From: Planctomycetota bacterium
Lineage (GTDB): Bacteria; Planctomycetota; Planctomycetia; Planctomycetales; Planctomycetaceae
Reading direction: 5' to 3'
Assembly: GCA_027624335.1 (NCBI GenBank)
Contig: JAQBWV010000020.1
Location: forward strand, 1 to 45,858
Length of the DNA stretch: 45,858 bases
Shown: one piece after another, positions 8,749 to 17,087 of the stretch
Layout: each line of letters opens with the position of its first letter
Position numbering within the stretch: position 1 is the stretch's first letter
Position numbers and translations under genes: made by a program
The notes under the pieces: model-generated
What the model was told of the DNA's origin: nothing
What the model saw: only the letters and a program-made list of their open reading frames with translations
Database searches by the model: none

Positions 8749-10119
8749 ATGCCAAATTCTCGCCAGGCAACGCGTCGTCAGTTTCTTCAGGGCGTGGCTG
8801 CCGCTGGGGCCTCAAGTTCCTTGCTCCCGTCGACCAACCGAGCCGTCGGCTACGAATCGCCTAACGACCGTCCTGTCTTTGCAACGATCGGACTTCGGAA
8901 TCAAGGCTGGTCCATCACCAGCAAGTCATTCAAGTTTGCCGACTTCGCTGCGCTTGCCGACGTCGACTCGAACGTGCTGGGTGCCAACGTTGAAAAAACG
9001 GAGAAGGCACAGGGCAGGAAGCCGGATTCGTACAAGGATTATCGTAAGGTCCTTGATCGACCAGACATCGACGCCGTCATGATCGCAACGCCAGACCACT
9101 GGCACACGAAAATCGCGGTTGAAGCGATGTACGCAGGCAAAGATGTCTACTGCGAAAAACCGCTCACCCTGACCATTGCTGAAGGGAAGTTGATCGAAAA
9201 AGTCGTTAAAGAGACTGGTCGAGTCTTTCAGGTTGGCACAATGCAGCGTACCGAATCCGGTCAGCGCTTCCTGCAGGCCGTCGCTCTGGTGAAACACGGT
9301 CGCATCGGCACCGTTAAGAAAGTCACTTGCGGCATCAACGGGATGGAAGCTTCACCTGTCATTCCGGTGGTTTCGGTTCCTGATGAACTGGATTGGGAAT
9401 TGTGGCTGGGACCTGCACCGAAAGTTCCTTATCGAGCACTCCCCGAAATGCGACAAGGCTACGGCGGTGGCGTGCCGCTCTACAGTAATTGTCACTACGC
9501 ATTTCGAAACTGGCACGAGTACTCCGGCGGAAAACTGACCGACTGGGGCGCTCACCACGTCGACATCGCCTGTTGGGCACTCGGCGCCAGTGATACCGGC
9601 CCGAGCAAAGTGACACCGATCGAATACTCGTTGCCCGTCGAGTACAAGGCCGGGCATCCCGTGGTTGATGATCAGTACAATGCCGCCACCAGATTCCGAA
9701 TTCAGGCGGACATGCCCAACCGTGTCGAGATGATCATCACCAGCGAAGGTGACAACGGCATTCTCTTCGAGGGCACAGACGGACGGTTCTTCGTTAACCG
9801 TGGCAAACTTGTCGGAAAGCCCGTCGAGGACCTGAAGACCAATCCGCTACCGGATGGAGCGATCGAAGAGGTCTATGGCGGAAAAGTCAGCGAGAACCAT
9901 ACCGCAAACTTCACCGAAGCCATCAAATCTCGAAAGCAACCAATCTCCGACGTCTGGACGCATAACCGGATGCTCGAAATCTGTCACCTCTCAAACATCG
10001 CAATGCGTCTGGGCCGAGAACTCAAGTGGGACCCGACAAAGCGAGAGATCACTGGGGACGCCGAAGCGAATTCGTTCCTCGCACGTGAAAACCGTAGGGG
10101 TTACGAAATCAACATGTAG
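8749..10119 (+). CDS. Tat-exported Gfo/Idh/MocA family oxidoreductase
   Basis: 456 residues. The N terminus carries a twin-arginine signal (RRQFLQ at 9-14, then an Ala/Gly-rich hydrophobic stretch), so it is exported folded, probably with its NAD(P) cofactor bound. The Rossmann domain is followed by the family motif CEKPLTLT, where the lysine is the usual catalytic residue. The C-terminal half has the alpha/beta fold of the family, including a GAHHVD motif (TDWGAHHVDIACW). Family members oxidise or reduce sugars and polyols. Exported members are very common in planctomycetes and are often linked to polysaccharide use, but no sugar-degradation genes are nearby. AAAGGA precedes the ATG by about ten bases. 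The gene seems to be monocistronic. Confidence 0.93.
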   Translation: MPNSRQATRRQFLQGVAAAGASSSLLPSTNRAVGYESPNDRPVFATIGLRNQGWSITSKSFKFADFAALADVDSNVLGANVEKTEKAQGRKPDSYKDYRKVLDRPDIDAVMIATPDHWHTKIAVEAMYAGKDVYCEKPLTLTIAEGKLIEKVVKETGRVFQVGTMQRTESGQRFLQAVALVKHGRIGTVKKVTCGINGMEASPVIPVVSVPDELDWELWLGPAPKVPYRALPEMRQGYGGGVPLYSNCHYAFRNWHEYSGGKLTDWGAHHVDIACWALGASDTGPSKVTPIEYSLPVEYKAGHPVVDDQYNAATRFRIQADMPNRVEMIITSEGDNGILFEGTDGRFFVNRGKLVGKPVEDLKTNPLPDGAIEEVYGGKVSENHTANFTEAIKSRKQPISDVWTHNRMLEICHLSNIAMRLGRELKWDPTKREITGDAEANSFLARENRRGYEINM

Positions 10120-10614
10120 ACGTTGGCAGCAAACGGTCTTCGTGCAGGCGCCCGGGCTCAGCGGTCGCGAAAATCAAGAAGTGTTTTCACGATTCACATA
10201 GACGTTCGCGTTGCCAGGACGAGTCGTATAGTGAGGAGTTTCGGGTTGTCAGCAAACGCAGCGGGGCAACTGATTTGCGTAACGTCGTTTGCGAACTTGA
10301 TCATGTCGTCCGGTGAGTCGTTTCGCGATCTCTGAATTTGCTTTCAGCACGTCGTTTGACTCACCGATGTCTGAATCGAGATTGAGGAGCAACGTTGGCT
10401 TCCCGAGTTGGTGGAGTGAATGTCTTCTACGGTGCCAATGCCGAGTGGCAGACAAAGAAAATCCCCGCCGTCGTGTGACGTGACTCGGATAGAGCGTGTC
10501 CTATACTTTGCCTGTGCGGCTTCAGGTTTGGTGGCAGCACGATTCTCTAAAGTTGAAGTGGCGTCACTTTGTGTGGCGTCCTGACACGCTCGAGGCACAG
10601 AAAGTTCTGGACGC
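10120..10614. other. Intergenic region before thiO-like gene
   Basis: This 495-base stretch has no convincing gene on either strand. A possible vegetative promoter lies near its right end: TATACT at 10502-10507, preceded by GTGACT at 10480-10485 with a 16-base spacer, about 108 bases upstream of the ATG at 10615. GTGGCGTC occurs twice, 16 bases apart, at about 10558-10581. Both observations are weak. Confidence 0.3.
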
Positions 10615-11775
10615 ATGTCCGATGTGATCGTCGTTGGTGGAGGAGTGATTGGACTCTCAATTGCATGGGAGCTGGCCAGTCACGGTGCCATTGTGAAAGT
10701 ACTCGACCAGAGCACGGTTGGCCGTGAAGCGTCGTGGGCTGGTGCAGGCATGCTTCCGCCCGGCAATCTGGCTGGCGAACGCACCGGTGAAGGGCGTCTA
10801 CGCGCACTGAGTTGCGTCTTGTGGCCAGAATGGAGTGAGGGTCTCCTCGCTGCGACTGGCATCGACAATGGCTATCGAAACTGCGGAGCGATCGAAGTTT
10901 CCTTCGATCGCAACCTCGACGACGAAGCCTCTGCATGGGAAGCAACGGGAAACAAAGTCGAGATACTCTCCGCAGCCAGGCGGCGTCATCTGGAGCCGGC
11001 AATATCGTCCAATGTCAAGCACTCCTATCGACTCCCGGAGTTCTGCCAGGTCCGAAACCCGAGACATCTTCGATCGCTTGAAGTCGCCTGTCTGGACATG
11101 GGAGTGGAGCTCCTTGAAGGCGAACCAGTTTGTGGGTGGAAGGCGACCGGTCAGCGCGTCACTCATGCCCGTACCGTGAGTACTGATTACGCGGCAGCAA
11201 AGTTTGTGATTGCCAGTGGTGCATGGTCACGCCAGCTGGCGAATGCTGTCGGCACTGAGATCAGTATTGAGCCGCTGCGAGGGCAGATCGTGCTGTTGAG
11301 ATGCTCGCCGCTGCCGTTCCGGCACGTCATACAGGACGGGGCGAGATATCTTGTTCCTCGTGAGGACGGTCGAATACTGATCGGTTCTACTGAAGAACGA
11401 GCTGGCTTTGTGAAACAGAACACAGTCGAAGGTGTACAGAGTCTGCTTCAATTCGCAAAGTCGGTTGTTCCCACACTGGCCGACGCCGAAATCGAGCGTA
11501 CGTGGTCGGGACTGCGTCCATATTCCGGTCGTGAAGAACCATTCATCGGACGGTTGCCGAATCAGGAAAACCTGTTCGTGGCTGCTGGGCACTTTCGATC
11601 GGGTCTGCAAATGTCACCCGGCACCGCCGTGCTCGTTCGGCAGATGTTACATCGTCAGGAATCGTCGATTCCTATGGCTCCTTACGATCTCCTTCATGAC
11701 TCGTCTGACGGCGACGAGACTGAGGCCCACGAATTGTTGTCGGCACCAAATCAGGTAGTGCAGAGCCAGAATTAA
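10615..11775 (+). CDS. thiO: FAD-dependent amino acid oxidase, ThiO (glycine oxidase) like
   Basis: 386 residues of the DAO superfamily. The N terminus has the FAD dinucleotide motif GGGVIG at 8-13 with an acidic residue at the end of the second strand (D31). This is followed by the family-typical GREASWAGAGML and GEL/GEG region. Near the C terminus, TWSGLRPYSGREEPFIGRL and AAGHFRSGLQMSPGTA match the flavin-contacting end of glycine oxidase ThiO, which makes dehydroglycine for thiazole synthesis of thiamine. No other thi gene is in the window, so a role in thiamine synthesis is only inferred and another amine substrate is possible. The gene lies 142 bases upstream of the FAD/NAD(P) oxidoreductase on the same strand. 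Confidence 0.85.
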   Translation: MSDVIVVGGGVIGLSIAWELASHGAIVKVLDQSTVGREASWAGAGMLPPGNLAGERTGEGRLRALSCVLWPEWSEGLLAATGIDNGYRNCGAIEVSFDRNLDDEASAWEATGNKVEILSAARRRHLEPAISSNVKHSYRLPEFCQVRNPRHLRSLEVACLDMGVELLEGEPVCGWKATGQRVTHARTVSTDYAAAKFVIASGAWSRQLANAVGTEISIEPLRGQIVLLRCSPLPFRHVIQDGARYLVPREDGRILIGSTEERAGFVKQNTVEGVQSLLQFAKSVVPTLADAEIERTWSGLRPYSGREEPFIGRLPNQENLFVAAGHFRSGLQMSPGTAVLVRQMLHRQESSIPMAPYDLLHDSSDGDETEAHELLSAPNQVVQSQN

Positions 11776-11917
11776 AGTTCCACAGAAACGAATGCGCGTG
11801 CCGTGCACCCTTCATTCGTGGCAGTCTCCTGATTCTGTCTGGTTGCGGCAGGCCAGTCACGCTGGGCAGTACTCAGCATCACGCCGTTACAAGTTGGTGT
11901 CGAACTGGAGCGACAGA

Positions 11918-13135
11918 ATGCCAGGCAAACGGATTGCAATCATTGGTGCTGGTCCGATTGGTCTTGAGGCCGCGTTGCACGCCCGGTTGCACAATTTCGA
12001 TGTGGTCGTGCTGGAACAGCAGAGCATCTCGGCGAACGTGCGATCATGGGGACATGTGCGGCTTTTCAGTCCGTTCGGAATTAATTCATCGAAGCGGGGC
12101 AGGGCGGCGCTTCAGCAGAGTGATCTTCCTTCTAACGACGCAATCCTGACGGGTGCTGAGTTCTACGCTCAGTACCTGTTGCCGCTCAGCCAGTTGCCAG
12201 CGTTAAAAGGATGCGTGAGAGAGAACGCTCGTGTGGTGTCGATCGGAAAACGCCGTCTCTGGAAAGGCGACTCGATCGGTCAGCCTTCGCGAATGGAGTC
12301 GCCATTTCAGATTCTGGTCGAATCTGCCGATGGACATGAAGAAACTTTCGCAGCGGATGTAGTGCTTGATTGCTCTGGCACATTTGGGAATCACAACTGG
12401 CTGGGCGACGGCGGGATTCCCGCGATCGGCGAACGGAAATGTGCCGAATGGATCGATTACTGTCTGTCTGATATTGCGGGGAAGGACAATGCTCGATTCG
12501 TCGGCAAGCGAGTGCTGGTCGTTGGAAGCGGTTATTCAGCGGCGACGGCCATTGTGGCATTTCGGGAGTTGATCCAGCTGGACTCGGCGACAGAAGTGAT
12601 CTGGCTGACTCGCAAAGCGGCTGCGACGCCACTGACGGCGATCGACGGCGATGTTTTGACCGAGCGAGCGTTACTGACTGCGACGGCGAATGCTTTGGCG
12701 AAAGATCCTCGCACTGGAGTTGCCTGGATTGCCGGCGCATCTGTTCGTGAAATCTCCGTCGATCATCGAGATGGCTTGCTTGTCCACATTCACACTGCAG
12801 GTGAGCAGGGCGGTGACAAGTTTCAAACGTTGACTGTAGATCGAATTATTGCCAACGTCGGCTATCGCCCTGATCGTTCGCTTTACGAAGAGCTGCAGGT
12901 CCATGAATGCTACGCGAGTCAGGGACCGATGAAGCTGGCCGCCGCACTACTGGTTGAGACGTCTGGTGACTGCATGACTCAAAGTAGCCAGGGGCCGGAC
13001 AGCCTGAGGAATCCGGAACCGGGGTTCTATATCCTTGGAGCAAAGAGCTACGGTCGCGATTCCCGATTCCTGCTGCGAGTCGGATTGGAACAGATTGAGT
13101 CGGCGTTTGCTCTCATCGCAGCGGAGGCCGAATGA
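11918..13135 (+). CDS. FAD/NAD(P)-binding oxidoreductase of unknown substrate
   Basis: 405 residues from the ATG at 11918, which has GGAG seven bases upstream; in-frame codons further upstream lack such a site. Two Rossmann motifs are visible: GAGPIG at 10-15 (FAD) and GSGYSA at 203-208 (NAD(P)H). The arrangement resembles flavin-containing monooxygenases and thioredoxin-reductase-like proteins, but there is no redox CXXC pair and the SWGHVRLFSPFG stretch after the first domain is unlike the classes I know. A late block, FYILGAKSYGRDSRFLLRVGLEQ, closes the FAD domain. It overlaps the radical SAM gene by four bases (ATGA), so the two are translationally coupled. The substrate is unknown; it probably acts on the same compound as the radical SAM partner. 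Confidence 0.88.
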   Translation: MPGKRIAIIGAGPIGLEAALHARLHNFDVVVLEQQSISANVRSWGHVRLFSPFGINSSKRGRAALQQSDLPSNDAILTGAEFYAQYLLPLSQLPALKGCVRENARVVSIGKRRLWKGDSIGQPSRMESPFQILVESADGHEETFAADVVLDCSGTFGNHNWLGDGGIPAIGERKCAEWIDYCLSDIAGKDNARFVGKRVLVVGSGYSAATAIVAFRELIQLDSATEVIWLTRKAAATPLTAIDGDVLTERALLTATANALAKDPRTGVAWIAGASVREISVDHRDGLLVHIHTAGEQGGDKFQTLTVDRIIANVGYRPDRSLYEELQVHECYASQGPMKLAAALLVETSGDCMTQSSQGPDSLRNPEPGFYILGAKSYGRDSRFLLRVGLEQIESAFALIAAEAE

Positions 13136-14037
13136 CAACCCACGTTGAACACGCAAAATGTCCGACTGTCGGTCTGGCATCGCTGGATGAACTCTGGTTT
13201 CAGGTTGCCGGAACGAAGTGCAACCTCGAATGCAGCCACTGCTTCGTCAGTTGCAGTCCGAGTAACGACAAATTCGGATTTCTGTCGCTGGAGACGGTGC
13301 GACGCCACCTTGAAGACTCCATTGAACACGGAGTGCGCGAGTACTATTTCACAGGCGGTGAACCTTTTCTCAACAAGGAACTCGTTCCCATTCTAGAGCT
13401 GACTCTCAAGTACGGGCCGGCAACAGTGTTGACAAACGCGACATTTCTCAAGGCAGAGTGGGTCGCTCGATTGCGAAAGGCACAGGACGACAGCATCTAC
13501 TGTCTTGAGTTTCGCGTTTCTATCGACGGGCCGGACGCGAGAACGAACGATCCAATTCGCGGCGAAGGCACGTTTGATGAAGCTGTCAGCGGAGTTGCAT
13601 TGCTGGTCCAGGCTGGGTTTCTTCCGATCATCACCATGACGCGGGTCTGGGATGACGCCAACGATCAAAACGTACTGGGGCAGTTTCGCAAGGTGCTCGC
13701 CGAACACGGTTACGATCGCGCTCGACTGAAGATCCTGCCTCGATTGAAAATCGGTGCCGAAGCCAGTCGGACGGAAGGTTATGGTCAATTCGACCGTGTG
13801 ACGCACGGACTGCTGGAGGATTATGATGTCGGACAGCTGATCTGTAATCACAGCCGAGTGGTGACGGATCGCGGAATCGCCGTCTGTCCAATTCTGCTCG
13901 ATTCGCCAACAGCGATTCTTGGCGAAACGTTGAATGATGCCGGCGGTGATTTCCCGCTGTCGCATGGTGCGTGTTTCACGTGTTATCAGTATGGCGCGAT
14001 CTGCACGAACACCGCGTCCAGCCCGATGGAACGATGA
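13132..14037 (+). CDS. Radical SAM protein with C-terminal cysteine cluster
   Basis: 301 residues. The radical SAM motif CNLECSHC supplies C30, C34 and C37 for the 4Fe-4S cluster, and TGGEP at 74-78 is the SAM-binding motif. The C-terminal part has five further cysteines (238, 252, 281, 284 and 291), including a CFTC pair, in the position of SPASM/twitch auxiliary-cluster domains. SPASM-type enzymes often modify peptides or build cofactors. No precursor peptide is visible nearby. The start overlaps the stop of the FAD oxidoreductase by four bases. It is followed 45 bases later by the metallophosphoesterase-like gene. The family of the reaction is clear, but the substrate is not. The protein is shorter than most SPASM enzymes (usually 350-450 residues). 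Confidence 0.92.
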   Translation: MTTHVEHAKCPTVGLASLDELWFQVAGTKCNLECSHCFVSCSPSNDKFGFLSLETVRRHLEDSIEHGVREYYFTGGEPFLNKELVPILELTLKYGPATVLTNATFLKAEWVARLRKAQDDSIYCLEFRVSIDGPDARTNDPIRGEGTFDEAVSGVALLVQAGFLPIITMTRVWDDANDQNVLGQFRKVLAEHGYDRARLKILPRLKIGAEASRTEGYGQFDRVTHGLLEDYDVGQLICNHSRVVTDRGIAVCPILLDSPTAILGETLNDAGGDFPLSHGACFTCYQYGAICTNTASSPMER

Positions 14038-14082
14038 TGACTGGCGAGCACTTCACTCCGTTCCGCATTGAAAGATGTTTCT

Positions 14083-14898
14083 GTGAGAATCGCGTTCTTT
14101 GGCGGGATCTATAACAACTATCTCGCGCTGGCAGCGGCTATTGAAGATGCTTCGCTGCGAGGCGCCGAGCGGATGTATTGTCTCGGAGATCTCGGAGCGT
14201 TCGGACCACATCCGGATCGAGTGTTTCCGCTGCTAAGAGACAATCAAATCGAATGCGTTCAGGGCAACTACGACCACAGCATCGGCAATGACCTGCAGGA
14301 CTGCCAATGTGGCTACACCGATCCGCGAGACAACTGGTTTGCTCAAATCAGCTATAACTACACGTACGTCAATACGTCGCTCAAGAATCGCCACTGGATG
14401 CGTGCTTTGCCCTCAGAAATCAGATTCGAAGTCGATGGAATCCGCTTCCTGCTCTGCCACGGCAGCCCTCGAAAGACGAACGAGTTTCTGTGGGAGTCCA
14501 CGACAAGCACCCACTTTCTTGAACGTCTCTTTCAGGATGCCGGAGCGGATGTCGTGTTAGGCACTCATTCGGGGATTCACTGGCAACGGCAGCTGAATGG
14601 TAATCGTCGCTTCATCAACGTCGGAGTACTCGGGCGCCCCGAAAATGACGGCTCGACTAATGTGTGGTACACGATTCTCGATACCAGCAGAGCAGGGGGG
14701 GACAGGGCAGTGCCACCTGCTGATATGGGTCCGGTCGAGGTAGAGTTCGTCCCCCTGCTCTACGATCACGAACGGCTCGCAATGGAGATGCGACAGGAAG
14801 AATTGCCCCCCGAGTTCATCTCAACGATCCGCGAAGGGTGGTGGACGACGTGTCTTGAGGTGTTGCCCGGCAAAGAACGCGGGGAAGGTCGCTATTAA
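14083..14898 (+). CDS. Metallophosphoesterase-like protein with altered metal motif I
   Basis: About 271 residues from the GTG at 14083; a TTG at 14068 is also in frame and neither has a strong ribosome binding site. The calcineurin-like fold is shown by GDLGAFGPHPDRV (motif II), GNYD (motif III), LLCHGSP (motif IV) and LGTHSG (motif V). The first motif, normally Asp-X-His, reads FGGIYNN, so the aspartate and histidine that hold the first metal are Gly and Tyr. A cysteine pair follows motif III (DCQCGYTDPRDN). The protein may bind one metal only, or have another activity, or serve a structural role. It follows the radical SAM gene by 45 bases and is probably in its operon. Substrate unknown. 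Confidence 0.85.
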   Translation: MRIAFFGGIYNNYLALAAAIEDASLRGAERMYCLGDLGAFGPHPDRVFPLLRDNQIECVQGNYDHSIGNDLQDCQCGYTDPRDNWFAQISYNYTYVNTSLKNRHWMRALPSEIRFEVDGIRFLLCHGSPRKTNEFLWESTTSTHFLERLFQDAGADVVLGTHSGIHWQRQLNGNRRFINVGVLGRPENDGSTNVWYTILDTSRAGGDRAVPPADMGPVEVEFVPLLYDHERLAMEMRQEELPPEFISTIREGWWTTCLEVLPGKERGEGRY

Positions 14899-14982
14899 CT
14901 GACGATTCCGGTCTGCCGCTGGTTCGAGTTCCCGCTGCGAGAAACCTGCTGATCTACCAAACCGCTATTCTGGAGTCTGTCA

Positions 14983-15432
14983 GTGCGAGCTGTCGTTCAA
15001 CGTGTTTCTTCTGCCAGCGTTACCGTCGATGACCAGATCGTCGGGCAAATCAAAGGAGGCATGCTGGTCCTGCTGGGTGTTGGAGCTGCAGACACGGACG
15101 CTGATGCGGTCTATCTGGCAGAAAAGATCGCCGGGTTGCGAGTCTTCGAAGACGGCGACGGAAAAATGAATCGATCACTGCAGGATGTCGATGGTCAATT
15201 GCTGGTCGTCAGTCAGTTCACTCTATTTGGGGATTGTCGGAAGGGGCGACGTCCAAGCTTTATTGAAGCAGCACGACCGGAGAAAGCTGAGACGCTTTAC
15301 GAGATTTTCGTCTCCGAAGTTCAAGGGCAGGGCATTGGAGTTGAAACCGGCAGATTTCAAACTCACATGGACGTGCAGCTTGTTAACGACGGCCCGGTCA
15401 CGCTGATTCTCGACAGTCGCAAGTCGTTCTGA
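14983..15432 (+). CDS. dtd: D-aminoacyl-tRNA deacylase
   Basis: 149 residues, the normal size. It starts with [13 protein letters not shown] and contains the two hallmark motifs: SQFTLFGD (catalytic Ser/Gln/Thr region) and the C-terminal NDGPVTL, which forms the cross-subunit Gly-cisPro-like pocket of the dimer. The enzyme hydrolyses D-amino acids (and glycine) mis-loaded on tRNA, in the cytoplasm. The start is GTG at 14983, supported by GGAG seven bases upstream. It follows the metallophosphoesterase-like gene by 84 bases and abuts the cvpA frame. Identification is secure. Confidence 0.96.
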   Translation: MRAVVQRVSSASVTVDDQIVGQIKGGMLVLLGVGAADTDADAVYLAEKIAGLRVFEDGDGKMNRSLQDVDGQLLVVSQFTLFGDCRKGRRPSFIEAARPEKAETLYEIFVSEVQGQGIGVETGRFQTHMDVQLVNDGPVTLILDSRKSF

Positions 15433-15597
15433 ATGCATCCACAAATCAGCTTTCCAGCAGCATCTTCCAACGTGCAGATCGCCAACACTCTGAACATCGT
15501 GTTAGTCCTGGCATCACTCGCGCTGGCATGGACTCAACCAGATTCTGGAACTAACCTCCCGACCAGATTCTATTGTCTCCTGACGGAATTCTGGATC

Positions 15598-16140
15598 ATG
15601 TGGCTCGATGGTTGTGCAGTTCTCGTAATCGCTCTTTCCACCTGGAAGGGAGCCGCTAAAGGAGCGATCTGGCAACTGGCAGTCGTCGGCTCGATTGCTC
15701 TCTGCATTCTTGGTGCTGGCGAGTTAACACCGCATATCGAACAGGAGATTCCATTCGACCAGCCTCTCAAGCATTGGGTTGCTATCGGAGCGGTCTACGC
15801 TGGAATTTCCCTTGTCGTGTTTCTGCTGGCTCGAACGATCCGAAGCTGGTTAGAGAAGATCCGATTCCTGGAATACGACCGACATTGGGGAGCGATTCTG
15901 GGGGCAGTCAAAGGGGCGATACTGGTGCTTGTCGTTACCTGCCTGCTGCTGATTATGGCCCCGTCCACGCACAATATGATTCGAACGTCTGTGACCGGTG
16001 CGGTGACGAATCAGGCGGTCCAGTATATCGCTCCGCTGCTGCCTGCGAAGTTGGTTTTCGCTTTGCAGAATGCCATCAATTCTGCCAATGAACCGAGCAT
16101 CACGTTACCTGATTCAGAGCCGTTTCAACTGCTGCTTTAG
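15598..16140 (+). CDS. cvpA: CvpA family membrane protein
   Basis: About 180 residues with four predicted membrane helices. The N-terminal WLDGCAVLVIALSTWKGAAKG matches the start of CvpA proteins (short acidic entry, then helix and a Gly-rich turn). CvpA is an inner-membrane protein needed for colicin V production and for envelope stress or bile resistance in enterobacteria; its mechanism is unknown. The frame remains open back to an ATG at 15433, directly after the dtd stop, which would add 55 residues including one more hydrophobic stretch. I prefer 15598 because it gives the family's usual length and N terminus. It is probably transcribed with dtd. Confidence 0.8.
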   Translation: MWLDGCAVLVIALSTWKGAAKGAIWQLAVVGSIALCILGAGELTPHIEQEIPFDQPLKHWVAIGAVYAGISLVVFLLARTIRSWLEKIRFLEYDRHWGAILGAVKGAILVLVVTCLLLIMAPSTHNMIRTSVTGAVTNQAVQYIAPLLPAKLVFALQNAINSANEPSITLPDSEPFQLLL

Positions 16141-16492
16141 TCGGGCAGGGCTGTGGGGCGAGGTTCCTGCTGACCCGACGTTCGCCAATCGTGTGCCACA
16201 CGGAAACTCATGAAAACAAGGGGTATTCTACAGCCAGAACTTAACATAACAGACATTATCGGACGTTGCGGCTCTGATTGGCCGGGGAGTGTTGGGCAGC
16301 ACTTGAGCTTCACAGTCGCTCTCTTCGGCTTTGGTCAGCATCCGCGACGAGGCTGGATGAACACGGGAGAAACTGATCACACCCGAACTGGCTGTAGCGT
16401 GAACGCTACCAGTGACCCGGCGGCGCCGAGAGATTGCGCAATTGAAAACGCCCGACTTCGCCGCTTCGGGTTCATTGGATCGTTCGCGGTAT
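16141..16492. other. Convergent intergenic region with a palindromic repeat
   Basis: The 352 bases between the converging cvpA and HEAT-like lipoprotein genes hold no credible gene. They contain a small palindrome at 16387-16413, described separately. No T-rich terminator is clear. Confidence 0.4.
16387..16413. repeat. Short palindrome TAGCGT-GA-ACGCTA
   Basis: TAGCGT at 16395-16400 and ACGCTA at 16403-16408 are exact inverse copies around GA. An outer ACTGG (16387-16391) pairs with CCAGT (16409-16413). It is placed between two convergent genes, where a hairpin could end transcription from either side, or it may be one copy of a dispersed repeat. Confidence 0.5.
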
Positions 16493-17047
16493 TCACTTCT
16501 CTCCTTCCGGGTCATGTTCATTCGAACGATCCACGTCAAGGACCGCCGCTGCCTTGGCCGCTAACTCGGGAGCGTCGTCTGCTCGTGCGGCAATGGCCGC
16601 CAATCCCTCTTCGTAGTGTTTGTAATCATCGCCGTTATCGAGCGGAGGCATATGTTCGACCAACGCGTCGGTGATGCGAGTCAAGGCTTGCGGATCTTTC
16701 ATCGATTCAGCGAAATGGCGCAACGCGTAGCCGGCGCAATATCGCACGAAACCGTCTCCCGCTCTAAGCGATGTGATCACCGGATCAACTGCAGGAACGA
16801 GTTTCGCAGGATCAACGGGCTCACGATCCTGTGCTCGAGCATAGGCGGGATCGGCATTCATGGCTGCGATGCCAAGACCCGTCAAGGCGTTTGCTCGCAC
16901 CTTCGGATCGCTGGATTTCAATTCCGAGAGCAAGGTTGAAACGTCCCCTTGTTCTCCAAGCATTTCATAGTACTCTCGGCTCTTTGAGCAGCCTGTCAGT
17001 GGAACTGCAAACAACAGTAGCACCGTAATATGCGTAAGCCGTCGCAT
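16493..17047 (-). CDS. HEAT-repeat-like lipoprotein
   Basis: About 184 residues from the ATG at 17047. The first 20 residues are a lipoprotein signal: basic MRR, a hydrophobic core, and the lipobox LTGC. The mature protein is anchored by lipid, most likely in a periplasmic-side membrane leaflet. The rest contains paired helices of HEAT type (SSDPKVRANALTGLGIAA and GDGFVRYCAGYALRHFAE), as in many planctomycete and verrucomicrobial scaffold proteins. No catalytic residues are seen. The frame continues upstream to 17119 but that would overlap the end of accA and place the signal peptide internally. It lies 40 bases after accA on the same strand and is probably cotranscribed, without an obvious functional link. 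Confidence 0.82.
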   Translation of the reverse strand: MRRLTHITVLLLFAVPLTGCSKSREYYEMLGEQGDVSTLLSELKSSDPKVRANALTGLGIAAMNADPAYARAQDREPVDPAKLVPAVDPVITSLRAGDGFVRYCAGYALRHFAESMKDPQALTRITDALVEHMPPLDNGDDYKHYEEGLAAIAARADDAPELAAKAAAVLDVDRSNEHDPEGEK

Positions 17048-17087
17048 CGCAGTGGCTCCATTTCGGTTGTGCTTTAGCGGCGAACGC

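Noticed and set aside
15433-15597. 55-residue extension of CvpA starting right after the dtd stop
   Set aside because: The extension would add a hydrophobic stretch to a protein whose family starts at the MWLDG position, although the alternative cannot be excluded.
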